Positions 33,167-41,838 of a stretch of 64,000 nucleotides of DNA are shown here, piece after piece; the first letter of the stretch is position 1, and each line of letters opens with the position of its first letter. Made by a program: the position numbers and the translations under genes. Source of the DNA: SKPT01 sp040905445 (lineage in GTDB: Bacteria > Planctomycetota > Phycisphaerae > Phycisphaerales > Phycisphaeraceae); NCBI GenBank assembly GCA_040905445.1, contig JBBDRN010000035.1, forward strand, positions 1 through 64,000, read 5' to 3'. A model generated the notes under the pieces. The model searched no databases and was not told the DNA's origin. It saw only the letters and a program-made list of their open reading frames with translations.

Positions 33167-34858
33167 GTGAGCCTCAACGCCTCGCTCAACATCGGCCGCA
33201 CCGGACTGCTCAGCAGCCAGTCCGCGCTCCAGACGGTGGGCAACAACCTCGCCAACGCGGCAACGCCGGGGTACCACCGTCAGCGGGTGGACCTTGCCCC
33301 GCTCGCCGGCCAGCGCGGCGCCGACGGCGCGTTCCTCGGTCGGGGCGTTCAGATCGAGTCGATCACGCGCATGATTGACCAGGCCCTTGAAGGCCGACTC
33401 CGCAACGCCGGCTCCGACCTCGCCGGGTCCGAGGCCTACAAGGACCTGCTCGGCCAGATCGAGGCCATCCACAACGAGTTCGCTGACACCAACCTGACCA
33501 CCCATCTCGACGCCCTGTTCGACAACTTCTCCGCCCTGGCCAACAACCCGGAGAGCGCCGGCGAGCGCATGCAGCTCGTCGAGCACGCGCGCACCCTCAC
33601 CAGCTTCCTTCAGGATCAACGCGCCCGCCTCGGCCAGCTCCAGCAGCAGGTCGACGCCTCCGCCAACCACGCCGTGGAGCAGGTCAACGCCCTGCTCGAC
33701 GACATCGCCCACATGAACGCGAGCATCGCCACCGGCGAGGCCGGCTCGGGCGAGAACGGCTCGCTGCGCGACCGCCGTGACGTCAGGCTCACCGAACTCG
33801 CCCAGCTCATCGACATCTCAACCAACGAGCAGGACAACGGCCAGATCGACATCCACGTCGGCTCGACGCCGCTCGTGCTCGGCTCGCGCAGCCGCGGCCT
33901 GCAGTTGATCACTGAACCCGGCGAGCTGCCGCGCCTCGGCATGGGCGAGGACAACGCGCCACTTGACGCCGCGGCCGGCAAGCTCGTCACCACGATGCGG
34001 TTCCGCCAGGAAGATCTGCAGCAGGCGATCGACCACCTCGACACGCTCGCGCACGAGCTCATCTGGCAGGTCAACCGCCTGCACAGCCAGGGCCAGCCGC
34101 TCGAGCTGCCCGGTCAGATCACGGGCGGCTACGCCGTCGCCGACGCGGACGCCGCGCTCAACAGCCTCGACGCCGAGCTCGACTTCGCGCCGGGCCACGG
34201 CTCGTTCAAGGTTCATCTGACCGCGGCCGGCAGCGACCAGCGCGCGACGAGCACGATCGGTATCGACCTGGATCCGTCGAGCGCCACGCCAACGACGATG
34301 AACGACCTCGTCGCCGCGCTGGACGGCGTGGCCAACCTCACCGCCGAGCTGACGACCGGCAACCGGCTGCGCCTCACGGCTGCCGACGGGCAGGTCATCA
34401 GCTTCAGCGAGGACAGCTCGGGCGTGCTCGCGGCGCTCGGCGTCAACACCTTCTTCACCGGCAGCACGGCGAGCGACATCGCCGTCGACGCGAACATCCG
34501 CGCCAATCCGTCGCGCATCGCCGCGTCCGCGGCGCACCAGCCGGGCGACAACACCAACGCCCACGCCCTGGCGGGTCTGCGCAACCAGTCGATCGACGCG
34601 CTGGGGGGCCAGAGCCTTGTGGGGTACTGGCACCGGCACGTCGAGGACTTCGCCACGCGGCTCGGCGGCGCCCGCGAGCAGGCCGAGGCCGACAGCCTCG
34701 TGCGCGACAACCTCCAGTCGCGCCAGCAGGCGGTGTCCGGCGTCAATCCGGACGAGGAAGCGATCGATCTGCTCCGCCACCAGCGCGGCTTCCAGGCCAG
34801 CGCCCGCTTCCTCACCGCCGTCGACGAGATGATGCAAACGATCCTGAACATGCTTTGA
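33167..34858 (+). CDS. flgK: Flagellar hook-associated protein FlgK (HAP1)
   Basis: 563-residue first hook-filament junction protein. The N terminus (SLNASLNIGRTGLLSSQSALQTVGNNLANAATPGYHRQRV, in two motifs) and the C terminus (VSGVNPDEEAIDLLRHQRGFQASARFLTAVDEMMQTILNML, likewise) are diagnostic. The middle has VDASANHAVEQVNALLDDIAHMNASIA. The GTG at 33167 is the start, because it directly precedes the conserved SLNASL; upstream sequence is unlike FlgK. A repeat-bearing gap of 157 bases leads to flgL. Confidence 0.95.
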   Translation: MSLNASLNIGRTGLLSSQSALQTVGNNLANAATPGYHRQRVDLAPLAGQRGADGAFLGRGVQIESITRMIDQALEGRLRNAGSDLAGSEAYKDLLGQIEAIHNEFADTNLTTHLDALFDNFSALANNPESAGERMQLVEHARTLTSFLQDQRARLGQLQQQVDASANHAVEQVNALLDDIAHMNASIATGEAGSGENGSLRDRRDVRLTELAQLIDISTNEQDNGQIDIHVGSTPLVLGSRSRGLQLITEPGELPRLGMGEDNAPLDAAAGKLVTTMRFRQEDLQQAIDHLDTLAHELIWQVNRLHSQGQPLELPGQITGGYAVADADAALNSLDAELDFAPGHGSFKVHLTAAGSDQRATSTIGIDLDPSSATPTTMNDLVAALDGVANLTAELTTGNRLRLTAADGQVISFSEDSSGVLAALGVNTFFTGSTASDIAVDANIRANPSRIAASAAHQPGDNTNAHALAGLRNQSIDALGGQSLVGYWHRHVEDFATRLGGAREQAEADSLVRDNLQSRQQAVSGVNPDEEAIDLLRHQRGFQASARFLTAVDEMMQTILNML

Positions 34859-34873
34859 GGCACGCAGACGGAA

Positions 34874-34988
34874 CAGCCACGAATGAACACGAATGACACA
34901 GATCGCACGACAGCCGCGGGCGCGAAGCCAGCTTCACGCATGTCGGTGCGTGCGCTGATTTGCGTTCATCCGGGTTCATCTGTGGCCG
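34874..34988. repeat. GTGTTCATCTGTGG-family inverted repeat between flgK and flgL
   Basis: Left arm 34874-34900 (CCACGAATGAACACGAATGA core) and right arm 34961-34988 (TGCGTTCATCCGGGTTCATC core, then TGTGGCC) are inverted and match the copies near dnaJ, grpE and flgI. Confidence 0.7.
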
Positions 34989-35015
34989 ACTGTCTCCGGA
35001 GCGCCGAGTAACGCG

Positions 35016-36953
35016 ATGAGCAGCCTTCCGCCCATCTTCACCCGTTCCACTTCGCTTCAGGCAAGCGACAACCTGCTCGCGCACCTGCAGCGCACCAACG
35101 CGCGCCTGGCCGAGGCGCAGGAGCAGATCGCCACGGGCAGGCAGGTCAACCGCCCGTCTGACGCGGCCGCCCGGACGCCGGCGATCCTCATGCTGCGTCA
35201 GCAGCTTGCCGCCGCCACCCAGCAGACGCGCGACCTCGACCAGGCGCGCACCACGCTCAACCGTGTCGATCACGCGCTCGACGAAGCCAACACCATCCTC
35301 ATCGACGCCCACAACCACGCTCTGGGCGCGATCGGCCTCGGCGCCGACGCCACGACGCGGCAGGCCGCCGCCGAGGAAATCAACGCCGCGATCAGCGCCA
35401 TGCTCGGCCTGGCGAACACCAACCACCAGGGGATCCCGCTCTTTGGCGGCACGACGGGCGATGACCGCCCCTTCGAGTCGTTCCTCGGCGGCATCCGCTA
35501 CCGCGGCAACGCCGACAGCCTCACGCTCGACCCGCGCACGCTCGCCGACCAACCGCTCAACGCCACCGGCTCCGAAGCTTTCGGGTCGCTCTCGGCCCGG
35601 GTCGTCTCGCCCGACAGCCTCCAGCCGCAGGCCGTCGCCGTCACGCGCATCGCCGACGTCAACGGCGCCACCGACCGGGGCGTCAATCGTGGCCACATCC
35701 GCCTGACCGTCGACGGCCAAGCCACCACCGTCGACCTCACCGACGCCGACACACTCGGCGACGTGGTGAACCGCATCAACAGCGCCATCGATGCCGTCGA
35801 CCCGACCGCCGGCCAGCTCGGGTTCGACGATCAGGGCTTCGAGCTCACCGCCAACGCCGGCCACACGATCACCATCGAGGACCCGACGGCCGGCACCACT
35901 GCGCAGACGCTCGGCCTGCGCCTCGACGCCACCGCCGCCGCGGTCACCGGCCCCGGCGTCAACCCGCGCCTCGCCGACACCACGCGCCTCGCCGACCTCG
36001 GCGTGCCCATCGACCTCGCCTCCGGCCTGACGATCACGCAGGGCGAGCACACGAAGGTCGCCGACTTCTCCGCCGCCCAGACCATCGAAGACCTCCGCAA
36101 CACCGTCGCCGACCTCAACCTCGGCGTCCGCCTGGAAATCAACGACGACGCCACGGGTCTCGCGCTTGTCAGCGAAGTCTCCGGCCTCGAGCTGTCCATC
36201 GGCGAGAACGGCGGCACCACCGCCACCGACCTCGGCCTCCGCTCGCTCGGCGCCAACACCCGGCTGGATGATTTCCGCGGCGGGCTCGGCGTCGAGACCG
36301 TCGCCGGCGAAACCGACATCGCCGTCACGCTTAAGAACGGCACGCGCTTTGAAGTCGATCTCGATGCCGTTCAGACCGTCGGCGAGCTCGCGGCCGCGCT
36401 CGAGCAAGCTGCCGACGACGCGGGCCTGGCCATCCCCGGCGACTTCAACGTCGGCTTCGCCGCCACGGGCAACGGCATCGTCGTGGAGGACCACACCGCC
36501 GGCGGCGACCCGTTCACCATTGAAAGCATCAACGCCGGCCAGGCCGCTGAACACCTCGGCCTCGCACAGGAAACGACGGGCAACACGATCGACTCCGGCG
36601 ATCAGGCGCAGGTGCGCGTGGAAAGCGTCTTCACGCACCTGATCGAATTGCGCGACGCACTTGAACGCAACGACGAGTCTGGCATCGCCGTTGCTGGTAC
36701 TCATCTGGAAGATGATCTCGACAGCCTCGGGCTCGCCCGGGCGCGGGTTGGAATCCAGAGCCAGCGCGTCGACCAGGCCCGCGAACGACTCGAAGACCAG
36801 ACTTTGATTGATGAAGCCATGCTCAGCGAACTGCAGGACACTGACGTTGCCGAGGTCATCACCCGCTTTCTGCAACTCCAGCAGCAGCTCCAGGCCACGC
36901 TTCAGGCCGGGGCGCAAAACCTGCAGATGAGCTTCCTCGACTTCATGCGCTAA
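35016..36953 (+). CDS. flgL: Oversized hook-associated protein FlgL (HAP3)
   Basis: 645 residues against about 300 to 320 in enterics. The N-terminal coiled domain (LQRTNARLAEAQEQIATGRQVNRPSDAAA) and the C-terminal one (RVGIQSQRVDQARERLEDQTLIDEAMLSELQDTDVAEVITRFLQLQQQLQATL, in parts) are typical. The middle, about residues 200-500, holds repeated flagellin-IN-like units: RLTVDGQATTVDLTDADTLGDVVNRIN, then TITQGEHTKVADFSAAQTIEDLRNTV, then VTLKNGTRFEVDLDAVQTVGELAAAL. Such units form surface-exposed domains. It is still placed next to flgK and before fliW, so its role as junction protein is likely. Confidence 0.9.
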   Translation: MSSLPPIFTRSTSLQASDNLLAHLQRTNARLAEAQEQIATGRQVNRPSDAAARTPAILMLRQQLAAATQQTRDLDQARTTLNRVDHALDEANTILIDAHNHALGAIGLGADATTRQAAAEEINAAISAMLGLANTNHQGIPLFGGTTGDDRPFESFLGGIRYRGNADSLTLDPRTLADQPLNATGSEAFGSLSARVVSPDSLQPQAVAVTRIADVNGATDRGVNRGHIRLTVDGQATTVDLTDADTLGDVVNRINSAIDAVDPTAGQLGFDDQGFELTANAGHTITIEDPTAGTTAQTLGLRLDATAAAVTGPGVNPRLADTTRLADLGVPIDLASGLTITQGEHTKVADFSAAQTIEDLRNTVADLNLGVRLEINDDATGLALVSEVSGLELSIGENGGTTATDLGLRSLGANTRLDDFRGGLGVETVAGETDIAVTLKNGTRFEVDLDAVQTVGELAAALEQAADDAGLAIPGDFNVGFAATGNGIVVEDHTAGGDPFTIESINAGQAAEHLGLAQETTGNTIDSGDQAQVRVESVFTHLIELRDALERNDESGIAVAGTHLEDDLDSLGLARARVGIQSQRVDQARERLEDQTLIDEAMLSELQDTDVAEVITRFLQLQQQLQATLQAGAQNLQMSFLDFMR

Positions 36954-37084
36954 CGGGCGCAATGCTTGCGCGGCGAACCGGGTCCACGGCCGACCCGACG
37001 CCTCGCCTTAAAGGCGGCAGGATGCCGCCGCCCCGCAAACGGGGTTGGTCAACAGGACGAATGGCCGGCTGAGGATATGGACTC

Positions 37085-37534
37085 ATGCGCATCGAAACGT
37101 CACGATTTGGAACGCTCGATATCGACGGGGAGCGGACGCTCGAGTTCCCCCGCGGGCTGCTCGGGTTTGAACGCTACACGCGCTATGCCCTGCTCGAGGC
37201 CGGCGACGAGTCCTACTTCTGGTGGCTGCAGTCAACCGAGTCGCCCGAGCTCGCCTTCGTCGTCACCGACCCGGCGATGTTCGTGCCCACGTACCGCGTG
37301 CCGATCCACAGCGACCAGTGCCACGAGCTGGCGATCGACTCGCCGGAGCAGGCGCAGGTCTTCGTGATCGTCAACAAGCGCGGCGCGATGCTCACGGGCA
37401 ACCTTCAGGGTCCGCTCGTCGTCCACGTTCAGACGCGCATCGGCCAACAGCTCGTGCTCTCGGACCGTCGCTTCACCACCCGCGTGCCCCTCGTCGAGGT
37501 CGGCACGCCCCAGCTCCAGGCGGCGTCAGCCTGA
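37085..37534 (+). CDS. fliW: Flagellar assembly factor FliW
   Basis: 149-residue FliW: RFGTLDIDGERTLEFPRGLLGFERYTRYAL, then LAFVVTDPAMFVPTYRVPI and AMLTGNLQGPLVVHVQTRIGQQLVLSD, all characteristic. FliW binds free flagellin; when flagellin runs low, FliW moves to CsrA and relieves repression of flagellin mRNA. The gene precedes csrA and the flagellin gene, the classic layout. It lies 131 bases after flgL. Confidence 0.95.
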   Translation: MRIETSRFGTLDIDGERTLEFPRGLLGFERYTRYALLEAGDESYFWWLQSTESPELAFVVTDPAMFVPTYRVPIHSDQCHELAIDSPEQAQVFVIVNKRGAMLTGNLQGPLVVHVQTRIGQQLVLSDRRFTTRVPLVEVGTPQLQAASA

Positions 37535-37582
37535 TCGCTGCCCGCCCCCCGGCGACGCACGGACGCGCCGCCGCCTGAATGC

Positions 37583-37596
37583 CTCCACGGAAGGAG
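37583..37596 (+). promoter_or_regulatory. Possible CsrA target hairpin in the csrA leader
   Basis: CTCC-ACGGAA-GGAG forms a four-base-pair stem with GGA in a six-base loop. Its right arm is part of the csrA ribosome site (AAGGAG at 37591-37596, ATG at 37604). This would allow autoregulation, but the stem is short. Confidence 0.4.
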
Positions 37597-37603
37597 CTGC
37601 TCC

Positions 37604-37882
37604 ATGTTGGTGCTGTCACGACAGCGCGACGAAACGATCATGATCGGCGACGATGTGGAAATCACCGTCGTCGACATTCGAGGCGACAAGGTGCGACTGG
37701 GCATCACCGCCCCGCGCCAGATCCAGGTCCACCGAAAGGAAGTCTACGACGCCATCCGACGCGAGAACGCCGAGGCCGCCGGCGTCGACGTTGAAGAACT
37801 CAACCTCGCCCGCGCCCAGGTGCGGGCCAACCGGAACCGTCCCGAAGGCCCCGCCAGCACCAACATTGACCCCGGCGCATGA
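37604..37882 (+). CDS. csrA: Carbon storage / flagellin translation regulator CsrA
   Basis: 92-residue CsrA. The five-strand core MLVLSRQRDETIMIGDDVEITVVDIRGDKVRLGITAP (in two pieces) is complete, followed by the helix VHRKEVYDAIRREN. The conserved Arg44-type RNA contact lies in the RLGITAPRQIQVHRKE segment. A 30-residue tail after the core is longer than in E. coli (61 residues), as common in FliW-partner CsrA proteins, where the C-terminal extension binds FliW. It binds GGA loops in mRNA leaders and blocks ribosomes; its likely target is the flagellin leader directly downstream. Confidence 0.96.
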   Translation: MLVLSRQRDETIMIGDDVEITVVDIRGDKVRLGITAPRQIQVHRKEVYDAIRRENAEAAGVDVEELNLARAQVRANRNRPEGPASTNIDPGA

Positions 37883-37915
37883 GCCGGGCATCCAGGCCCT
37901 TGAAAGCCATCCGCT

Positions 37916-37935
37916 GACAATCAAGGAGGATTGTC
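37916..37935 (+). promoter_or_regulatory. CsrA-type hairpin over the flagellin ribosome site
   Basis: A perfect seven-base-pair stem, GACAATC (37916-37922) with GATTGTC (37929-37935), presents the loop AAGGAG, which is the Shine-Dalgarno sequence of the flagellin ATG at 37937. GGA in a hexaloop over the ribosome site is the standard CsrA target geometry. Confidence 0.75.
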
Positions 37936-37936
37936 C

Positions 37937-39418
37937 ATGTCACAGATCAACACCAACGTTGCCGCACTGATCGCCCAGCACAACCTCGGACGCGCCAACC
38001 AGGACATGTCCGTCCGGCTCGAGCGCCTCGCCACGGGGCTGCGCATCAACCGCGGCGCCGACGACCCCGCCGGACTCATCGTCTCCGAACGCCTGCGCGC
38101 CGAAGTCTCGGGCATCGGCAAGGCGATCGACAACATCGAGCGCGCCGCCAACGTCATCGCCACCGGCGAGGCGTCGCTGCAGGAGGTCAACGACCTGCTC
38201 AACGACCTCAAGGGCCTCGTCATCGAAGCCGCCAACACCGGCGCCTTCTCCAACGAGGAGGTCGAGGCCAACCAGCTCCAGATCGACTCGGCCATCGACT
38301 CGATCAAGCGCATCGCCGACACCACCAGCTTCGCGGGCCTGAACCTGCTCGACGGGTCGCTCGGGTACATCACCGAGGACATCGTCACCTCGCAGATGAC
38401 CGACGTGAACGTCTACAGCGCGCGCTTCGGCAACAACGACCAGATCCCGGTCAACGTCGAAGTGCTCAACTCCGCCCAGCGCGCCGACCTCTTCTGGCCG
38501 GGTGACGCCGACGGCACCAGCGCCGGCTCGCTCACCGAGTCGATCACCTTCGAGATCGAGGGCAACACCGGCACCGAGGTCTTCAGCTTCGCCTCCGGCA
38601 CCGCGCTCTCCGCCGTCGCGTTCGCCATCAACAACGTCTCCGACGCCACCGGCGTCCAGGCCGGGCTCGTCGACGCCGCTGACCCGACCAGCGGCATGAC
38701 CTTCACCAGCGTCAACTTCGGCTCCGACGCCTACGTCAGCGTCAGCGTCATCGAAGGCGGCGAGGACTTCCAGACCTACGACGCCCCCGCCGGCGCCGCC
38801 GCGCTGCGGCAGAACGGCCAGGACGTGCTCGCGCTCGTCAACGGCAACCTCGCGCTCGGCAAGGGCCTGGACGTCTCAGTCCGCACCGGGTCGCTCGATA
38901 TGGCCCTGACCATGACCTCCGCCGCCGCCCAGACACTCAACCAGACGTTCACCTTCAACATCGCCGGCGGCGGCGCGACCTACCAGATCGGGCCGCAGGT
39001 CAACACCCAGCAGCAGGCGAGCTTCGGCATCGGGTCCGTCGCGCCCAGCCGACTCGGCAACAGCATCGTCGGCTTCCTCTCCTCGCTGCAGTCCGGCGGC
39101 GCCAACGCCCTGACCTCCGGCGACGATACGCGCGAGCAGGCCCAGAACGCCGCCGCCATCATCGACGCGTCGATCGACCAGATCTCCACCCTCCGAGGCC
39201 GACTCGGCGCATTTGAACGCAACACGCTCCAGACGACCATGCGAAGCTCGCAGATCGCCCTCGAGAACCTCACCGCCGCGGAGAGTTCCATCCGAGACGC
39301 CGACTTCGCCCGGGAGACGTCGCAGTTGACCCGCGCCCAGATCCTCCAGCAGGCAGGCACGCAGACATTGAGCATCGCCAACGAAAACGCCGCGAACGTC
39401 CTGGCCCTGCTGCAATAG
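37937..39418 (+). CDS. fliC: Flagellin
   Basis: 493-residue filament subunit. The N-terminal D0/D1 helices (SQINTNVAALIAQHNLGRANQDMSVRLERLATGLRINRGADDPAGL, read in pieces) and the C terminus (REQAQNAAAIIDASIDQI, RGRLGAFERNTLQTT, LQQAGTQTLSIANENAANVLALLQ) are conserved. The central residues form the variable surface domain. The ATG at 37937 follows AAGGAGG at 37923-37929; a TTG at 37931 is less likely. Translation is probably controlled by CsrA at the leader hairpin. The terminal gene of the flagellar block; a repeat element follows instead of a simple terminator. Confidence 0.97.
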   Translation: MSQINTNVAALIAQHNLGRANQDMSVRLERLATGLRINRGADDPAGLIVSERLRAEVSGIGKAIDNIERAANVIATGEASLQEVNDLLNDLKGLVIEAANTGAFSNEEVEANQLQIDSAIDSIKRIADTTSFAGLNLLDGSLGYITEDIVTSQMTDVNVYSARFGNNDQIPVNVEVLNSAQRADLFWPGDADGTSAGSLTESITFEIEGNTGTEVFSFASGTALSAVAFAINNVSDATGVQAGLVDAADPTSGMTFTSVNFGSDAYVSVSVIEGGEDFQTYDAPAGAAALRQNGQDVLALVNGNLALGKGLDVSVRTGSLDMALTMTSAAAQTLNQTFTFNIAGGGATYQIGPQVNTQQQASFGIGSVAPSRLGNSIVGFLSSLQSGGANALTSGDDTREQAQNAAAIIDASIDQISTLRGRLGAFERNTLQTTMRSSQIALENLTAAESSIRDADFARETSQLTRAQILQQAGTQTLSIANENAANVLALLQ

Positions 39419-39441
39419 AGGCCGCGGTAGCGGTTAGCCGT

Positions 39442-39590
39442 TGGAGCGCCTTCAACCCACTCGTCGCGGGTGTGAGGCCACGGACAAGCGGCGTCCGCGG
39501 AGCTTGTCCGTGCGGTTTGCAACCAACACCGGCAAGGCCGAGGACGGCCTTGTCAGTAGCGCCCACGACAGTTGGATGGAACGCGCTCCA
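39442..39590. repeat. 149-bp cloverleaf-like element, copy 1
   Basis: Outer arms TGGAGCGCCTTCAACCCA and TGGATGGAACGCGCTCCA are inverted. Inside are two hairpins built on ACAAGC/GCTTGT and CAAGGCCG/CGGCCTTG. It has the same length and plan as the copy at 49698-49846. It separates flagellin from the convergent oxidoreductase. Confidence 0.8.
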
Positions 39591-39628
39591 GGTTCTGTCT
39601 GATGGATCATCTGGCGGGGTGCCACACC

Positions 39629-40762
39629 TCACACCACCTCCGCCGCCTCACCCAGTTCCACCTCGCGTCCGCCCGCTTCGGCGGAGCGGTAGATCCCGTC
39701 GAGCATCTGCTGCACCATCAGCCCGTGCTCCGCCGGCGCGAGCGTCGGCGTGTCGTGCAGCACGTGGTTCACGAAGTTGCGCAGCTTGAGGTCGAACAGG
39801 CTCCCAAAGTCGCCTTTGCCCGCGAGGAAGCCCGGCTGGATGTTGACCATGTGCCCGAGCTGGTCGGTAAAGATCCGCGGCTCGGCCCAGGTGCACCCGC
39901 CCTTTTCGCCCATGAGCTGGAAGTCCCACACCGTCTTCTCGATGTGCCCGGCGAACATCGACTCGACGTGCAGCACCGCGCCGTTCTCGAAGCGGATGTG
40001 CCCGACCGCCAGGTCCTCGACCGTGTACGTCTTGTGGTCCCAGTCCGGCCACTGGCTGATCGTGGTCGACGGCCGATCGCCGATGTCCGTCCACGTCGAG
40101 CCCACCGCCGCGACCGGGCGGGGGGACCCCATCACGAAGTGCGCCACCTCCAACACGTGCACGCCGATGTCGATCAGCGGCCCGCCGCCCTGCAGCTCCT
40201 TGCGGCCGAACACGCCCCAGTTCGGGATGCCGCGTCGGCGCAGCGCCTGGATGCGCCCGAAGCGGATCTCGCCGAACACGCCGTCGTCATACGCCCGCTT
40301 CAGGTAGCTCGTGGCGGGGTGGAACCGGCTTTGAAACCCGATCACGAGCTTGCGGTCCGCCGCCTTCGCCGCGTCGATCATCGCCTGCACCTGCTCGGCG
40401 TTCATCGCCATCGGCTTCTCGACGATCACGTGCGCCCCGGCGCCGCTGGCCGCGATCGACGCCGGCGCGTGCACCCCGTTGGGCGTGCAGACATCAACGG
40501 CGTCCGGCTCGACCTTCTCCAGCATCTGCTCGTAGTCGGTGAAGAGTTGCGACTTCTCGAAGCCAAACTCCTCGGCATGCTTGGCCAGCGCGGCTTCGCT
40601 GATGTCGGCGAGGGCGACGATCTCGACGTCGGGCATCTTGCGCAAGGCGCGGATGTGCGTACCCGCGATGCCGCCGGCGCCGATGAACGCCAGGCGCAGC
40701 TTCCTGGTTGCCGTGGACGATTTGGATGTGGAGGTCGCGGGGTTGGCGGGGGTGGTGGCCAT
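39629..40762 (-). CDS. Gfo/Idh/MocA-family oxidoreductase
   Basis: 377-residue NAD(P)-dependent sugar oxidoreductase. The Rossmann start LRLAFIGAGGIAGTHIRAL and the catalytic EKP motif in VIVEKPMAMN are clear. The C-terminal domain follows with GGGPLIDIGVHVLEVAHFVMG, which carries the usual Asp and His active-site residues. The first 18 residues are Ala/Thr/Pro/Ser-rich and derive in part from the microsatellite. Last gene of a four-gene amino-sugar cluster, 33 bases after nagA. The substrate is probably a sugar or amino-sugar derivative, not readable from sequence. Confidence 0.92.
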   Translation of the reverse strand: MATTPANPATSTSKSSTATRKLRLAFIGAGGIAGTHIRALRKMPDVEIVALADISEAALAKHAEEFGFEKSQLFTDYEQMLEKVEPDAVDVCTPNGVHAPASIAASGAGAHVIVEKPMAMNAEQVQAMIDAAKAADRKLVIGFQSRFHPATSYLKRAYDDGVFGEIRFGRIQALRRRGIPNWGVFGRKELQGGGPLIDIGVHVLEVAHFVMGSPRPVAAVGSTWTDIGDRPSTTISQWPDWDHKTYTVEDLAVGHIRFENGAVLHVESMFAGHIEKTVWDFQLMGEKGGCTWAEPRIFTDQLGHMVNIQPGFLAGKGDFGSLFDLKLRNFVNHVLHDTPTLAPAEHGLMVQQMLDGIYRSAEAGGREVELGEAAEVV

Positions 40763-40795
40763 CGGTGGCGTGCTCCGGGAGGGGTATTTCGAGGA

Positions 40796-41737
40796 TCATG
40801 CCGCGGCGATGGTCAGCCCGATCGCATCGGCGGGGTTGTCGCGCGTCAGTTGCAGAATCTGTGGCGGCGTCAGGCCCAGGCCCTGCCGCAGGTTCGCCGC
40901 CGCCTGCGGCATCGTCATCGCGGAGCCCACGAGGTGCGCCTTGCCCGGCGCCCAGGCGACGAGGTCCTCGCCCACCTCGACCTCCCAGCGCCCCAGGCGA
41001 TGCACGCCCGCCCCCAGCCCGGCGGCCGCCATCGCGTCCGTCACGACGAAGCAGCGCTCGAGCCCGGCGAGGCGCAGGTAGTTGCCCAGCGCCACGAGCG
41101 GCACGTGCACACCGTCGGCGATGAACCCGAGGCGGAGCTTGGCCGCGCGACTGAGCGCCCGCTGGACGATGTTGTCATGCCGGTCCATCTGCCGCGGACA
41201 GCCGTTGCCCAGGTGGGTGAACATGGCGAGGCCGACATCGATGGCCGCGTCAAGCTGCTCGAGGGTTGGATCGCAATGTCCCGCCGAGACGGTGATGCCC
41301 TCGCGCACCAGCATGCGTGTGGTCGCCAGGCCCGGGTCGCACTCGGGCGCGAGCGTGACGATGCGCGTCAGCCCGCCCGCCGCGTCGAGCAGCCGCTTCA
41401 TCGCGTCGACGTCCGCGGGCTGGATCGCGTCGGCAGGATGCGCCCCGCGATAGCCGTCGAGCGGACTGAGGAAGGGCCCCTCGATGTGCACGGCCGTGAT
41501 GAGCTGTCGGGCGAGGTCATCCTGCACGCGCAGCTCGACGAGCCGCGCCAGCCGCGCCGCCATCTTGTCGAGGTGCTCGGTCACGATCGTCGGCAGGAAG
41601 CTCGCCACCCCCGCCGCCGCGAGCGCCTCGCACGCCCGGTGAAAGTCCTCGCTGCTCAGCGCGTCCTGATTGAAGTCGACGCCGGCGTAGCCGTTGACCT
41701 GCACGTCGATGTAGCCGGGGGTGGGGGAGGATGTCAT
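40796..41737 (-). CDS. nagA: N-acetylglucosamine-6-phosphate deacetylase, barrel domain only
   Basis: 313-residue amidohydrolase that would turn GlcNAc-6-P into GlcN-6-P and acetate. Metal and catalytic motifs of NagA are present: HIEGPFLSP with Glu, VSAGHCDP with His, THLGNG with His (usually THLFNAM) and FVVTDAMAA with catalytic Asp. The protein begins at GYIDVQVNGYAGVDFN, so the N-terminal beta strands are missing, and the C-terminal strands of the beta-sandwich are missing too; standard NagA is about 380 residues. It sits directly downstream of nagB, 101 bases away, supporting the assignment. Confidence 0.88.
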   Translation of the reverse strand: MTSSPTPGYIDVQVNGYAGVDFNQDALSSEDFHRACEALAAAGVASFLPTIVTEHLDKMAARLARLVELRVQDDLARQLITAVHIEGPFLSPLDGYRGAHPADAIQPADVDAMKRLLDAAGGLTRIVTLAPECDPGLATTRMLVREGITVSAGHCDPTLEQLDAAIDVGLAMFTHLGNGCPRQMDRHDNIVQRALSRAAKLRLGFIADGVHVPLVALGNYLRLAGLERCFVVTDAMAAAGLGAGVHRLGRWEVEVGEDLVAWAPGKAHLVGSAMTMPQAAANLRQGLGLTPPQILQLTRDNPADAIGLTIAAA

Positions 41738-41838
41738 GGCTGCTTGTTGATTTCGCGGCGAGCGTCGGGGTCAGTCGTGGGGTGGATAGAACGAAGCGAT
41801 GGCTTCGCTCGACCCACCCCGCATCGGAGAACGCGCGC

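Noticed and set aside
34812..36962. 716-residue open frame opposite flgL
   Set aside because: Low-complexity shadow of a GC-rich gene; flgL has conserved ends.
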